Below are positions 8,180 to 18,581 of a stretch of 64,000 nt of DNA, piece by piece (positions within the stretch are counted from its first letter, which is position 1; every line of letters begins with the position of its first letter). The stretch is taken from contig NZ_CP018789.1 in the NCBI RefSeq assembly GCF_002139855.1, positions 1,240,001 through 1,304,000 of the forward strand, read 5' to 3'. This stretch comes from Campylobacter porcelli. GTDB taxonomy: Bacteria > Campylobacterota > Campylobacteria > Campylobacterales > Campylobacteraceae. The notes beneath the pieces were generated by a model. It worked only from the letters and a program-made list of their open reading frames with translations. It did not search any database and was not told the origin of the DNA. The translations under genes were made by a program, and so were the position numbers.

Positions 8180-9379
8180 TTACAAAATCTGCGATATATA
8201 CTCTTTAAACTTATCCCCACGCTGGGCATATGAGCTAAATTGATCTAAACTAGCACAAGCTGGACTAAGCAAAGCCACATCATCTCTACCCATAGCCTTA
8301 TCTATCAAATTTACAGCATTCTCTAATGTTTTGGCATTATACACATCTGCATTTAGCCCACAAGCCATCTTGGTTATCTCATCGCAATTTGAGCCTATAG
8401 CATAGATTAAAGCACCTTGCCTAGCCGCAGTAGCAACGGCCTTTTGAATGCTTACACCCTTATCATCTCCACCAAGTATAATATGTATTTTTAAGCCACT
8501 ATATCTTGCTAAAGCTTGAAGCGTCGCATCAATATTTGTAGCCTTAGTATCATTTACCCACAATCTGCCTTTACCATCTCTTAACTCCTCAAGTTTATGA
8601 GGCTCAATTATAAATTTATTAAGCAGATCTATACTCAATGAGCTAAATATGATATTCTCAATAGCTAATGCCATAATCGCATCCATCAAAAATGGCACCC
8701 TAAAATCAATCCTACCAATATCAATACTAAATTTATTAGCCAGATCAATCTCATCTTCATAGCCTATAATTTTAGCATTAGATCTGATATTTTCATAGCA
8801 TTTTGGCACTATAGCCACGCCCCCTTCTCTCATCATAGATAGTGGTTTTAGCTTAGCCTTTTCATACTCTTTAGCACTACCATGCCAACTTATATGATCA
8901 TCGCTAATAGGTAAAAGCACATATATATCAGGACTTGCGAATTTAGTATAATGCATAGTAAAAGAGCTAGTTTCTAAGATCCAAATTTTAGCCTTTTTAT
9001 CCACCAAATCCCCAAGCGGAATTCCCACATTGCCACCCATTATAGCGCCCCTATTTCTTAAGAGATGCTCTGTCATTTTAGTCGTTGTAGTCTTGCCATT
9101 TGTACCGCTAATCCAAATACTCTTTGGCGTATAATTTCTAAAATAATCATACTCACTAATTATATTTTTAGCTGATTTTATAAGCTTATGGTATGGCGGA
9201 AATCCAGGACTTGGAATCTCAAGCTTACTTAGATTAGGATTAAATTTATCTACTGGCAACAAAGCATTTCCATGCTCGTCGCTACTAACTACTTCAAATT
9301 TATCATCATAAATATTCCAGCCGCCACTTCTAGCGATTGATTTTGTCGTTCCTGCGTAACCAAATAGTGATTTTATCAT
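8180..9379 (-). CDS. murD: UDP-N-acetylmuramoylalanine--D-glutamate ligase
   Basis: 399 residues. MurD adds D-glutamate to UDP-MurNAc-L-alanine in the cytoplasm using ATP. The Mur-ligase P-loop ISGTNGKTTTTKM lies near residue 108, followed by LETSSF and the central HISWHGS, and the C-terminal domain has VNDTKATN and LGGDDKG. Shorter than E. coli MurD (about 438) but typical for Campylobacter. It lies 4 bases downstream of mraY, so the two are co-transcribed; the adjacency matches the C. jejuni order. Confidence 0.95.
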   Translation of the reverse strand: MIKSLFGYAGTTKSIARSGGWNIYDDKFEVVSSDEHGNALLPVDKFNPNLSKLEIPSPGFPPYHKLIKSAKNIISEYDYFRNYTPKSIWISGTNGKTTTTKMTEHLLRNRGAIMGGNVGIPLGDLVDKKAKIWILETSSFTMHYTKFASPDIYVLLPISDDHISWHGSAKEYEKAKLKPLSMMREGGVAIVPKCYENIRSNAKIIGYEDEIDLANKFSIDIGRIDFRVPFLMDAIMALAIENIIFSSLSIDLLNKFIIEPHKLEELRDGKGRLWVNDTKATNIDATLQALARYSGLKIHIILGGDDKGVSIQKAVATAARQGALIYAIGSNCDEITKMACGLNADVYNAKTLENAVNLIDKAMGRDDVALLSPACASLDQFSSYAQRGDKFKEYISQIL

Positions 9380-9383
9380 AGTT

Positions 9384-10448
9384 TTACCTTAGTTTTAATG
9401 CTATTAAAGCAATCAAATTTGCCACCAAAGCTATCATCCAAAACCGCACGATAATCTTATTTTCACTCCACCCTTTCATCTCAAAATGATGGTGTAAAGG
9501 AGCCATTAAAAATATACGCTTTTTCCTGATTTTAAAGCTACTAACTTGCAAAATCACAGATAGAGTCTCCACCACAAATACAAAGCCTATTATGATAAGC
9601 AAAAGCTCATTTTTAGTCACAATCCCCATATAGCCGATAAACGCCCCAATGCTAAGGCTTCCGCTATCTCCCATAAAGACTTCAGCTGGATAGCAATTAA
9701 ACCACAAAAATCCAAGCAAAGCACCTATTAAAGCCGTAACTAAAATAACTATCTCGCCCAAATTTACCACCTTTGGTAGCAGTAAATATGAGCTATAAAC
9801 CGCATGCCCCATCAAATAAGCAAAAATCCCCAAAGTCAAAAGCCCTAAAATTGAAGGCACACTAGCAAGACCATCTAATCCATCGGTTAAATTCACAGCA
9901 TTAGAAGCAGAAGTAAGCACCAAAATCCACAAAACAACGGCAAATATGGATATATCGCAAATAGGATATTTATAAAATGGTATATAAAACATCGCATCTA
10001 GTGAGCTAAAAAAATATAAAAAAACAGCAGTAGCCACTCCTAATAAAATTTGAAATACAAACTTCACTCTAGCACTAAGCCCTGCGTGATTTTGCTTACC
10101 TACTATCTTGCTATAATCATCATAAAATCCAAGCAGACAAAATCCACCCAAAACAAAAAGCCCAATCAAAACAAAAGCGTTATTTAAATTTGCGCTAAAT
10201 ATGGTAGCTACAATGGCACAAATTATAAAAACCACGCCACCCATTGTAGGGGTTTTCCTTTTTTGCTGATGAGCTTGTGGGGCTAATTCATAAATTGGCT
10301 GATTGGCATTTTTAGCCCTAGCCCAAGCTATAAATTTAGGCATAAAAATAAGAGTAAGAATAAAAGCTAAAAAGAAGCTTATTTGAGCACGAACGGTCAA
10401 ATAGCTAAAAAAATTCACACCGAAAAAATCATAAATATAGTAAAGCAC
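9384..10448 (-). CDS. mraY: phospho-N-acetylmuramoyl-pentapeptide transferase
   Basis: 354 residues with about ten transmembrane helices. MraY moves phospho-MurNAc-pentapeptide to undecaprenyl phosphate, making lipid I at the inner membrane. Motifs: KKRTPTMGG-type (here [11 protein letters not shown]) near residue 62, DDYSKI near 115, [11 protein letters not shown] near 185 (catalytic Asp pair region), and the [13 protein letters not shown] loop near 315. First gene of the murD pair; transcribed divergently from gpmI. Confidence 0.96.
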   Translation of the reverse strand: MLYYIYDFFGVNFFSYLTVRAQISFFLAFILTLIFMPKFIAWARAKNANQPIYELAPQAHQQKRKTPTMGGVVFIICAIVATIFSANLNNAFVLIGLFVLGGFCLLGFYDDYSKIVGKQNHAGLSARVKFVFQILLGVATAVFLYFFSSLDAMFYIPFYKYPICDISIFAVVLWILVLTSASNAVNLTDGLDGLASVPSILGLLTLGIFAYLMGHAVYSSYLLLPKVVNLGEIVILVTALIGALLGFLWFNCYPAEVFMGDSGSLSIGAFIGYMGIVTKNELLLIIIGFVFVVETLSVILQVSSFKIRKKRIFLMAPLHHHFEMKGWSENKIIVRFWMIALVANLIALIALKLR

Positions 10449-10621
10449 TAAATTTTCCTAAATTCCATATTAATTTTTAAGGATAAAATTATATAAATTT
10501 TTTGATAAAAAATCGGTAAATCATGGATAAAAAAATAAAAATTTATATATATTTATAATTTACTGATAAAATTGCGAGTAAATTTATATATTTGCCTTAA
10601 AATACCGAGGAGTTAAAGTTA

Positions 10622-12085
10622 ATGGGTAAAAAATCTATATTGGTTATAACCGATGGAATCGGATATAATCCTAGTGATAAATTTAACGCTTTTAACGCAG
10701 CCAAAAAGCCTACATATGAGTGGCTAGAGAAAAATGCGGCTAAAAATTATCTAAAAACTAGCGGCTTAGCAGTTGGATTACCAGATGGCCAGATGGGAAA
10801 TAGCGAAGTTGGACATATGACTATAGGAAGCGGTAGAATTTTATATCAAAATTTGGTTAAAATTGATAAAGCTATAAATAGCAATGAGTTAAAAGATAAT
10901 AAAGCATTAAAAGAGCTATTAAATAGAGTAAAAAGGGTGCATATAATAGGATTATATAGCGATGGTGGCGTGCATTCTCACCTAAATCATTTTGACGCTG
11001 TGGCTCAAATTTGCCTAGATGAAGGCAAAATCGTCTATACTCACCCAATAATAGATGGACGAGATGTAAGCCCAAAAAGTGGCTTAAATTTCATTAAATC
11101 CTTACAAGATAAATTTAATATCGCCACCATAAGCGGTAGATTTTATGCTATGGATAGGGATAATAGATGGGAGAGAGTTCAAAAAGCATATGAAGTAATA
11201 GCCAAAAACCAAAATATCCAAAGTATAAAGCCAGATGAATATATACAAAATTCATATAATAATGGCGTTTTTGATGAGTTTATAGAGCCAGCTAGCTTTA
11301 TGGATTTTGGCGGAATTCAAGCTAGTGATGGTATAGTATTTATCAACTTTAGAAATGATAGAGCAAGGGAGATTTGTGCTGCTTTAGCCAGTAAGGATTT
11401 TAATGAATTTGATCGTGAAAATATCTGCGAAAATCTAGTCACAATGACAAATTACGATGATAAATTTAACTTTCCTATAATGTTTGAAAATGATGATATT
11501 AAGGATACTTTAGCTGAAGTAATAGCCAAAAATGGTCTTAGTCAGCTCCACACTGCTGAGACTGAAAAATACGCCCATGTTACATTCTTTTTCAATGGCG
11601 GAAAAGAGGATTTAGTGGAGAATGAAACTAGGATTTTAATCCCTAGCCCAAAGGTAAAAACATATGATGAAAAGCCACAAATGAGCGCATATGAAGTTAC
11701 TCAAGCTGTGCTTAAAGGGATTGAAAATGGGGTTGATTTTATCGTTGTCAATTACGCTAATGGCGATATGGTCGGCCATACTGGCAATTATAATGCCGCT
11801 ATAAGAGCAGTTGAAGCTGTAGATGAGTGCCTTGGTAAGGTGATTAAAAAAGCCTTAGAAAATGGATACTCATATATGCAAATCAGCGACCACGGCAACT
11901 GCGAAGCTATGCAAGATAGTAGTGGCGAACTTCTTACAAATCACACTACATTTGATGTATTCAGCTATCTAATTGCTGATGGAGTAACCAATATAGAGTA
12001 TGGTGGGTTAAGCAATGTAGCCCCAACAATATTAAAACTAATGGATATAGAAATTCCAAAAGTTATGGATAAACCACTATTTTAA
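10622..12085 (+). CDS. gpmI: 2,3-bisphosphoglycerate-independent phosphoglycerate mutase
   Basis: 487 residues, within the range for this manganese enzyme that interconverts 3- and 2-phosphoglycerate. The N-terminal ITDGIGYN supplies a metal-binding Asp; QMGNSEVGH contains the phosphoserine nucleophile (Ser61); IDGRDV, RFYAMDRDNRW and ISDHGNCE carry further active-site residues. GAGG lies just before the start. The 173-base divergent gap with mraY is rich in repeated AAATTTATATA-type sequence. First gene of a gpmI-fabG-acpP-fabF-accA row. Confidence 0.95.
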   Translation: MGKKSILVITDGIGYNPSDKFNAFNAAKKPTYEWLEKNAAKNYLKTSGLAVGLPDGQMGNSEVGHMTIGSGRILYQNLVKIDKAINSNELKDNKALKELLNRVKRVHIIGLYSDGGVHSHLNHFDAVAQICLDEGKIVYTHPIIDGRDVSPKSGLNFIKSLQDKFNIATISGRFYAMDRDNRWERVQKAYEVIAKNQNIQSIKPDEYIQNSYNNGVFDEFIEPASFMDFGGIQASDGIVFINFRNDRAREICAALASKDFNEFDRENICENLVTMTNYDDKFNFPIMFENDDIKDTLAEVIAKNGLSQLHTAETEKYAHVTFFFNGGKEDLVENETRILIPSPKVKTYDEKPQMSAYEVTQAVLKGIENGVDFIVVNYANGDMVGHTGNYNAAIRAVEAVDECLGKVIKKALENGYSYMQISDHGNCEAMQDSSGELLTNHTTFDVFSYLIADGVTNIEYGGLSNVAPTILKLMDIEIPKVMDKPLF

Positions 12086-12096
12086 AAGGATAAATA

Positions 12097-12840
12097 ATGA
12101 AATTTAGCGGAAAAAATGTTTTAGTTACTGGCGGTAGCCGTGGAATTGGAGCTGAAATTTGCAAAGTTTTGGCTAATTTTGGGCTTAAAGTTTGGATAAA
12201 TTATAGATCAAATCCAGATCTTGCTGATGCTCTAAAAGCTCAAATACAAAATGATGGCGACAACGCTGCTGTGATTAAATTTGACGCTACAAATGAGGCA
12301 GAATTTGCCGAAGCTATAAATTTAATAGTCCAAAGCGATGGAGAGCTAAGCTATCTTGTAAATAATGCTGGAATTACAAATGATAAATTAGCAATTAGAA
12401 TGAGCCTAGATGACTTTAATAGCGTAATAGACGCAAATTTAAAAAGTGCATTTATAGGCTCTCGTGAAGCATTAAAAGTAATGAGCAAAAAACGCTTTGG
12501 CTCAGTGGTAAATGTCGCTTCAATCGTAGGCGAAATGGGTAACGCAGGTCAAACAAACTATGCTGCAAGCAAAGGCGGTATGATAGCTATGAGTAAGAGC
12601 TTTGCCAAAGAAGGAGCTAGTAGAAATATCCGCTTTAATAGCGTAACTCCTGGCTTTATAGCTACAGATATGACAGATTCATTAAGCGATGAAATTAAGG
12701 CAAATTATTTGGCAAATATCCCACTTAAAAGATTAGGCGAAGCAAAAGAAGTAGCTACAGCGGTGGCGTTTTTATTAAGCGATTATTCAAGCTACATCAC
12801 AGGTGATACGCTTAAAATCAACGGCGGATTATATATGTAG
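12097..12840 (+). CDS. fabG: 3-oxoacyl-[ACP] reductase
   Basis: 247-residue short-chain dehydrogenase; reduces 3-ketoacyl-ACP with NADPH in fatty-acid elongation. Cofactor motif TGGSRGIGAE (residues 11-20), NNAG (89-92), catalytic Ser142 in VVNVASIVG, and Tyr155/Lys159 in NYAASKGG. Eleven bases after gpmI with a clear AAAGGATAA site; followed by acpP. Confidence 0.95.
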   Translation: MKFSGKNVLVTGGSRGIGAEICKVLANFGLKVWINYRSNPDLADALKAQIQNDGDNAAVIKFDATNEAEFAEAINLIVQSDGELSYLVNNAGITNDKLAIRMSLDDFNSVIDANLKSAFIGSREALKVMSKKRFGSVVNVASIVGEMGNAGQTNYAASKGGMIAMSKSFAKEGASRNIRFNSVTPGFIATDMTDSLSDEIKANYLANIPLKRLGEAKEVATAVAFLLSDYSSYITGDTLKINGGLYM

Positions 12841-12857
12841 CAAACTTTAAGGCAAAT

Positions 12858-12863
12858 TATAGT
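12858..12863 (+). promoter_or_regulatory. possible -10 box for acpP
   Basis: TATAGT in the 57-base gap before acpP, 34 bases ahead of the start codon. An extra promoter here would fit the high demand for acyl carrier protein. Weak evidence. Confidence 0.3.
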
Positions 12864-12897
12864 AAGATTACACTCATTTTTATTTTAGGAGAAAATT

Positions 12898-13131
12898 ATG
12901 GCAGTATTTGACGAAGTTAGAGATGTTGTTGTAGAACAACTAAGCGTTGCAGCTGATGCTGTAAAAATGGAGTCAAAAATTATTGAAGATTTAGGTGCTG
13001 ATTCATTAGATGTTGTTGAGCTAGTTATGGCTTTAGAAGAGAAATTTGATGTTGAAATTCCAGATAGTGAAGCTGAAAAATTAATTAGCATTGCAGATGT
13101 TGTAAATTATGTTGAAGGTTTAAAAAAATAA
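12898..13131 (+). CDS. acpP: acyl carrier protein
   Basis: 77 acidic residues. The phosphopantetheine attachment site is Ser36 in [20 protein letters not shown], the canonical DSL motif. It carries growing acyl chains in fatty-acid synthesis. Preceded by TTTTAGGAG and sits between fabG and fabF, as in C. jejuni. Confidence 0.97.
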   Translation: MAVFDEVRDVVVEQLSVAADAVKMESKIIEDLGADSLDVVELVMALEEKFDVEIPDSEAEKLISIADVVNYVEGLKK

Positions 13132-13174
13132 TTAGCCATAATGGTTAAAAATTTAAATTTTAGGAGAAGTAGCA

Positions 13175-14386
13175 TTGAAAAGAGTGGTAGTAACTGGTTT
13201 AGGCATGATAAATGCACTAGGTCTTGATAAAGATATATCTTTTAAAAATATTTGCGATGGCAAAACAGGAGTAAAAAAGATAACCCTATTTGATGCTACT
13301 GATTTTCCAGTGCAAATAGCGGCTCAAATAGATGATTTTGACCCAGCTAGTGTAATGGAAGCAAAAGAGATAAAAAAGGTAGATAGATTTATTCAATTAG
13401 GACTAAAAGCCGCTAAAGATGCCATGATTGATGCGAATTTTAAAGATTTTGATCCAAACGAATTTGGCGTTAGCTCAGCAGCTGGTATTGGTGGCCTACC
13501 TAATATCGAGAAAAACTCAAATATATGTTTAGAAAAAGGCCCTAGAAAAATATCTCCGTTTTTTATCCCTTCTGCTTTGGTAAATATGCTAGGTGGATTA
13601 GTCAGCATAGCTCACAATCTAAAAGGTCCAAATGTATCTAGCGTTACAGCTTGTGCCGCCTCAACTCACGCCATATGCGAAGCTGTCAAAAGCATTATGA
13701 TTGGCGAAGCAAAAGCTATGCTAGTAGTCGGTGCTGAATCTGCTATTTGCCCTGTGGGTATAGGTGGATTTGCTGCTATGAAAGCACTATCTACAAGAAA
13801 CGATGATCCAGCGGCCGCTTCAAGACCATTTGATGCAAATAGAGATGGATTTGTAATGGGTGAAGGTGCTGGAGCATTAATATTAGAAGAGTATGAAAGT
13901 GCAGTGGCTAGAGGAGCTAGAATCTATGCTGAAATAGTCGGATTTGGCGAAAGTAGTGACGCTCATCATATCACAAGTCCTAGCTTAGATGGCCCACAAA
14001 GAGCAATGAGTAAGGCCCTAGAAATGGCAGGAAATATTAAAATTGATTATATCAATGCTCATGGCACATCAACAGCGGCAAACGACGCCAATGAAACGGC
14101 AGCCATAAAAGCCGTATTTGGCAGTGATATTCCAGCGATAAGCTCTACAAAAGGTCAGACAGGTCACTGCCTAGGTGCTGCTGGTGCTATAGAAGCCGTA
14201 ATCTCAGTAATGGCAATGCAACAAGGCATTATTCCACCTACTATTAACCAAACCGATAGAGCTCCTGAGTGCGATTTAGACTATACTCCAAATTCTGCTA
14301 GAAATTGCGAATTAAACGCTGTTATGAGTAACTCATTTGGTTTTGGTGGGACAAATGGCTCAGTAATCTTTAAAAGGCTAAAATAA
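13175..14386 (+). CDS. fabF: 3-oxoacyl-[ACP] synthase II
   Basis: 403 residues. Condenses malonyl-ACP with acyl-ACP. The Cys-His-His triad is visible: Cys160 in [12 protein letters not shown], His in [11 protein letters not shown], and His in [20 protein letters not shown] closes the protein. The start is TTG at 13175, supported by TAGGAG at the right distance and by the [10 protein letters not shown] start typical of FabF. Its stop overlaps the accA start by one base (TAATG). Confidence 0.96.
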   Translation: MKRVVVTGLGMINALGLDKDISFKNICDGKTGVKKITLFDATDFPVQIAAQIDDFDPASVMEAKEIKKVDRFIQLGLKAAKDAMIDANFKDFDPNEFGVSSAAGIGGLPNIEKNSNICLEKGPRKISPFFIPSALVNMLGGLVSIAHNLKGPNVSSVTACAASTHAICEAVKSIMIGEAKAMLVVGAESAICPVGIGGFAAMKALSTRNDDPAAASRPFDANRDGFVMGEGAGALILEEYESAVARGARIYAEIVGFGESSDAHHITSPSLDGPQRAMSKALEMAGNIKIDYINAHGTSTAANDANETAAIKAVFGSDIPAISSTKGQTGHCLGAAGAIEAVISVMAMQQGIIPPTINQTDRAPECDLDYTPNSARNCELNAVMSNSFGFGGTNGSVIFKRLK

Positions 14387-15318
14387 TGGCTAGCTATCTT
14401 GATTTTGAAAAAGGTATTCAGCAAATCGATGAAGATATAGCTAATGCTAAGATTAGAGGCGATGAACATGCTATAGAGATCTTAAGTAAAAATTTAGAAA
14501 AAGAGATAAGCAAAACATATAAGAATTTAAATGAATTTCAACGCTTAAATTTAGCCAGACATCCAGATCGACCTTATGCGCTTGATTATATCAGAGCACT
14601 TCTGACTAATAGTTATGAGATTCACGGCGATAGAGCCTATGCCGATGATCCATCGATAGTCTGCTATAGTGGCTATATAGGCAATAAAAAAGTTATAGTT
14701 ATAGCCGAGCAAAAGGGTCGTGGAACAAAGTATAAAATTATGAGAAATTTCGGTATGCCACATCCTGAAGGCTATAGAAAGGCTTTGCGTGTAGCTAGAC
14801 TTGCTGAGAAATTTGAAATTCCAGTGATATTTTTGATAGATACTCCAGGAGCTTATCCAGGAGTTGGAGCTGAAGAACGCGGTCAAAGCGAAGCAATTGC
14901 AAGAAATCTGTTTGAGCTTAGTGAGCTTAAAACACGTACAATTGCCATAGTTATCGGCGAAGGTGGTAGTGGTGGGGCACTCGCCATTGGTGTAGCTGAC
15001 AAATTGGCAATGATGAAAAACTCTGTATTCTCTGTTATTTCGCCAGAGGGTTGTGCTGCCATCTTATGGAATGACCCTAGCAAAAGCGAAGCTGCAACAA
15101 AGGCTATGAAAATTACAGCTGATGACTTAAAAGAGTTAAATTTAATTGATGATGTTATAGATGAGCCTATAATGGGTGCTCACAGAGACAAAGATGGCGC
15201 TATATCAGCAGTTGGTGAGTATATTAGAACTAAATTAGATGAGCTAGACAGATTATCAATAGATGAAGTTGTAAGTGCTAGAATGGAAAAAATTCTCTCA
15301 ATTGGGGCTTACGAATAA
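14386..15318 (+). CDS. accA: acetyl-CoA carboxylase carboxyltransferase subunit alpha
   Basis: 310 residues, the normal length. With AccD it moves CO2 from carboxybiotin to acetyl-CoA, giving malonyl-CoA for the fab enzymes next door. Family landmarks: [58 protein letters not shown] and [12 protein letters not shown] (oxyanion glycines). Translationally coupled to fabF. Confidence 0.96.
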   Translation: MASYLDFEKGIQQIDEDIANAKIRGDEHAIEILSKNLEKEISKTYKNLNEFQRLNLARHPDRPYALDYIRALLTNSYEIHGDRAYADDPSIVCYSGYIGNKKVIVIAEQKGRGTKYKIMRNFGMPHPEGYRKALRVARLAEKFEIPVIFLIDTPGAYPGVGAEERGQSEAIARNLFELSELKTRTIAIVIGEGGSGGALAIGVADKLAMMKNSVFSVISPEGCAAILWNDPSKSEAATKAMKITADDLKELNLIDDVIDEPIMGAHRDKDGAISAVGEYIRTKLDELDRLSIDEVVSARMEKILSIGAYE

Positions 15319-15325
15319 TCAATAT

Positions 15326-15348
15326 TTTAGCCAAATCTATTGGCTAAA
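15326..15348 (+). terminator. hairpin terminator after accA
   Basis: Nine-base stem TTTAGCCAA/TTGGCTAAA with a 5-base loop, seven bases after the accA stop; the downstream side reads TTTCATTAAATTT. Confidence 0.65.
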
Positions 15349-15776
15349 TTTCATTAAATTTATCTCTTTACAATGCTTAAAATGTTAATTTTATCCTTTG
15401 TAGTACCCTAACCTATCTTTAAAAGTTAATTTAATAAATTTTTAATATTAAAACACCTTTAAAATCACTATCAAAATAATTAAATTTTAAGAGTGCTTAT
15501 GTAGGTATTTCATAGATGAATAATAGAATTTATCTATTATAAAAATGGGATAAATTTACCAAATATAAATAAAAAATTTATATAAATTCTCATATTCTTA
15601 AAAATAAATTTATATATCAATAAATTGAAACTATAAATTATATTGGGTAAAACTGCAATTTCTTAAACCATATTCACAAAATATCAAAAGCTTTAAATTT
15701 AAGCTATATTAAATTACTAGGTTTTAAAGTATGGATTAAATTTTACACTATTCAAAAGATATTAAGTAAATTTAGC
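15349..15776 (+). other. AT-rich gene-free stretch between accA and ilvE
   Basis: No reading frame of convincing length or composition on either strand. It contains AAATTTATATA-like direct repeats around 15568-15615 and otherwise only AT-rich sequence. No tRNA or known RNA is recognised. Confidence 0.5.
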
Positions 15777-15782
15777 TAAAAT
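15777..15782 (+). promoter_or_regulatory. probable -10 box for ilvE
   Basis: TAAAAT, 32 bases before the ilvE start, in a T/A-rich setting typical of Campylobacter promoters. An AGAGG ribosome site lies close before the ATG. Confidence 0.45.
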
Positions 15783-15814
15783 ATTGCCTAAAAATTTTTC
15801 ACAAAGAGGTTACT

Positions 15815-16738
15815 ATGGCACTACCAGAAGCAGAACATATATGGTATGATGGTAAATTAGTCAAATGGCACGAGGCTACGACTCATGTTTTAACCCACTC
15901 ACTACACTACGGAAATGCCGTATTTGAAGGCGTTAGAGCATATATGACACCAAAGGGACTAGCGATATTTTGCCTTAAAGCTCATACTAAAAGGCTATTT
16001 GAATCAGCTAAGGCTTGCGGGATTAAAATTCCATTTACTCAAGAAGAGATAAATCAAGCTCACATAGATTTACTAAAAAGCAATACCTACACAGATAATG
16101 TCTATATCCGCCCGCTTGTATTCTTAGGATATGGCAAGATGGGTGTAAGCCACATTGGCTGCCCTGTAAATGTAGCTATAGCAGCATGGCAATGGGGTGC
16201 ATATATGGGTGAAGAAGCACTCCAAAATGGGATAAAAGTCAAGATCGCTTCTTGGATGAAGCCAGCTCCATTTTCCATGATGGCAAAGGCCAAAGCAAGT
16301 GCAAACTACTTCAACTCTCAAATGGCAAATTTCGAAGCACACGAAGCTGGTTGCGATGAAGCCCTACTTCTTGATCCACAAGGTTTTATAGCTGAAGGAA
16401 GTGGCGAATGCTTCTTTATAGTAAAAGATGGCGTAATAATCACCCCACCAAATGATACTAGCCTAGAGAGTATCACACAAAAAAATGTAATCCAAATCGC
16501 AAAAGATTTAGGATACGAAGTCCTACGCCAAAGAATCACAAGAGATGAGGCTTATAACGCCGATGAAGCTTTCTTTACTGGCACTGCTGCGGAGGTTACT
16601 CCAATTAGCCAAATAGATAGCCGCATTATAGGTAGTGGCAAAAGAGGCAAGGTCTCAAAAGAACTTCAAGACGCATATTTTGAGGTTGTGATGGGTAGAA
16701 ATGTAAAATATGAAAATCTAATTACTTACATAAATTAA
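15815..16738 (+). CDS. ilvE: branched-chain amino-acid aminotransferase
   Basis: 307 residues, fold-type IV PLP enzyme catalysing the last step of leucine, isoleucine and valine synthesis. THSLHYGNAVFEGVRAY near residues 27-43 is the family's N-terminal signature; the PLP lysine is in AKAKASANYFNS (about Lys160), and ECFFIVKDG plus AFFTGTAAEVTPI mark the C-terminal half. Ten bases precede the SPFH gene; the ilvE-SPFH pairing is also found in C. jejuni. Confidence 0.95.
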   Translation: MALPEAEHIWYDGKLVKWHEATTHVLTHSLHYGNAVFEGVRAYMTPKGLAIFCLKAHTKRLFESAKACGIKIPFTQEEINQAHIDLLKSNTYTDNVYIRPLVFLGYGKMGVSHIGCPVNVAIAAWQWGAYMGEEALQNGIKVKIASWMKPAPFSMMAKAKASANYFNSQMANFEAHEAGCDEALLLDPQGFIAEGSGECFFIVKDGVIITPPNDTSLESITQKNVIQIAKDLGYEVLRQRITRDEAYNADEAFFTGTAAEVTPISQIDSRIIGSGKRGKVSKELQDAYFEVVMGRNVKYENLITYIN

Positions 16739-16748
16739 AGGATAGAAA

Positions 16749-17834
16749 TTGCCTGCAGATTTAAACGACTATTTTAATAAAAAAAATGGCAACTCAAATA
16801 GCGATGAGAAAAAGCCAAATTTCAATTTTAAAAAGCCAAATGTGCCAAATTTCAGTGGAGGATTAGGTAAATTTAGTGGTATAATCTACGCTTTGATAGC
16901 GATAATTGTAGTTTTAGCCGTTGCTAAGCCTTTTGTAGTGATAAACTCTGGTGAAGTGGGCATCAAATCCACTGCTGGTAAATTTGACCCAAATCCACTT
17001 CAACCTGGCTTTCACTTCTTCTTGCCTTTCATACAAGAAGTTAGAGTAGTTGATACCAAAGTGCGTCAAATCAACTACACTTCAAGCGAGGGTAGAAACG
17101 AAGCAAACTATCGTGGTAGCGGTATAGAGACCAAAGATACAATTTCAGTCCTTGACTCACGCGGACTTCCAGTTAGCATGGACATTACCGTCCAATACCG
17201 CCTAAATCCACAAAACGCACCGCAAACCATAGCCGCATGGGGATTTAGCTGGGAAAACAAGATAATTGACCCAGTAGTTAGAAATGTTGTTAGGAATGTA
17301 ACAGGTAAATACACAGCAGAAGAGCTACCAGAGCGTAGAAATGATATTGCTGCAGCTATCGATATGGGAATTCGCTCTGATATTGATAAGCAACCAAACC
17401 AGCCTGTAGAGCTTGCTAGCGTGCAGCTTAGAGAGATTATCCTTCCACCAAAGGTAAAAGAGCAAATAGAAAGAGTCCAAATAGCCAAACAAGAAGCCGA
17501 AAGAACTAAATATGAGGTTGAAAGAGCAAATCAAGAAGCACTTAAAAAAGCAGCCCTTGCTAAAGGAACAGCCGAAGCTGTTAAAATCGAAGCTCAAGGT
17601 AGAGCAGATGCCGTTAAAATCGAAGCTGATGCACAAGCTTACTCAAATTCGCAAATCGCAAGAAGCTTAACAAATAATCTTTTAGAACTCAAACAAATTG
17701 AGACTCAAAAAGGGTTTAATGAAGCTTTAAAAACCAATCAAGATGCGAAAATTTTCTTAACTCCTGGCGGGGCTGTCCCAAATATCTGGGTTGATACCAA
17801 AGATAAACAAAAGCAAATTTCAGCACAAAATTAG
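16749..17834 (+). CDS. SPFH/prohibitin-family membrane protein
   Basis: 361 residues from a TTG start with AAAGGATAG upstream. A basic, Asn-rich cytoplasmic head is followed by one membrane helix (about residues 40-62: IIYALIAIIVVLAVAKPFVV), then the SPFH/band-7 domain (GEVGIKSTAGKFD ... VDTKVRQINYTS ... VTVQYRL-like DITVQYRLNP) and a long charged coiled coil (about 235-310, rich in A, E, K, Q). Such proteins build ring oligomers in the inner membrane that influence protease activity and membrane order. It lies between ilvE and hisIE and is probably co-transcribed with both. Confidence 0.85.
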   Translation: MPADLNDYFNKKNGNSNSDEKKPNFNFKKPNVPNFSGGLGKFSGIIYALIAIIVVLAVAKPFVVINSGEVGIKSTAGKFDPNPLQPGFHFFLPFIQEVRVVDTKVRQINYTSSEGRNEANYRGSGIETKDTISVLDSRGLPVSMDITVQYRLNPQNAPQTIAAWGFSWENKIIDPVVRNVVRNVTGKYTAEELPERRNDIAAAIDMGIRSDIDKQPNQPVELASVQLREIILPPKVKEQIERVQIAKQEAERTKYEVERANQEALKKAALAKGTAEAVKIEAQGRADAVKIEADAQAYSNSQIARSLTNNLLELKQIETQKGFNEALKTNQDAKIFLTPGGAVPNIWVDTKDKQKQISAQN

Positions 17835-17843
17835 GGGTATTAA

Positions 17844-18581
17844 ATGGGCGTGAGTGTGAATTGGGATAAGATCGATGGATTACTTCCAGTAGTAGTCCAA
17901 GAGTATGAAAGTGGCGATGTGCTAATGCTAGCATATATGAATAAAGAGGCCTTTGAGCTAACTCAAAGTAGCAGTCTTGCCCACTACTACTCACGCACAA
18001 AATCTCAAATTTGGAAAAAAGGTCAAGAGAGCGGTAATTTTCAAATAGTAAAATCTATATCCTTAGATTGCGATAACGATGCCTTACTATTAAAAGTCGA
18101 GCAAATAGGCAACGCCGCTTGTCATACAGGGGCAAAATCGTGCTTTTTTAACCATTTAAATTTAGAAAAAAAAGATGATTTAGATCTTGAAAAAACCATT
18201 AAATATGATATATTAGACCATCTATACCATATAGCCCTAGATAGAAAGCTAAACCCAAGCAAAGACTCATACATATCCAAACTCTACTCCAAATCGCCTA
18301 ATAACTACCTAAAAAAGATAGCCGAAGAGAGTTGCGAACTAAATTTGGCTATAAAAGATCTTCAAAGATTTAAGCTATACTCAAATTTAAATCTTGAGAA
18401 TTTTGGAGAGCATAGAGAGAATGAGCCAAAATACGATGTCATATATGAGGCTGCTGATGTGATCTTTCATATGATTGTAGCGTTGGCTGATTATGATATT
18501 CATCCAAGCGCAATCCTAGATGAGTTAAAACGCCGAGAAGGCATAAGCGGAATAGTAGAGAAAAACTCCCGTGATAAATAG
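17844..18581 (+). CDS. hisIE: bifunctional phosphoribosyl-AMP cyclohydrolase / phosphoribosyl-ATP pyrophosphatase
   Basis: 245 residues with the cyclohydrolase domain first (VLMLAYMNKEAFELT near residue 27, SRTKSQIWKKG, DCDNDALL, and the zinc cysteines of DCDND and NAACHTGAKSCFF) and the pyrophosphatase domain second (YSKSPNNYLKKIAEESCEL, YEAADVIFHM). It carries out steps 2 and 3 of histidine synthesis. Nine bases after the SPFH gene; its end overlaps the next start. Confidence 0.95.
   Translation: MGVSVNWDKIDGLLPVVVQEYESGDVLMLAYMNKEAFELTQSSSLAHYYSRTKSQIWKKGQESGNFQIVKSISLDCDNDALLLKVEQIGNAACHTGAKSCFFNHLNLEKKDDLDLEKTIKYDILDHLYHIALDRKLNPSKDSYISKLYSKSPNNYLKKIAEESCELNLAIKDLQRFKLYSNLNLENFGEHRENEPKYDVIYEAADVIFHMIVALADYDIHPSAILDELKRREGISGIVEKNSRDK

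Noticed and set aside
14551-14886. Minus-strand frame over accA (111 residues)
   Set aside because: Composition and position are those of an antisense shadow; accA is complete and well conserved on the plus strand.
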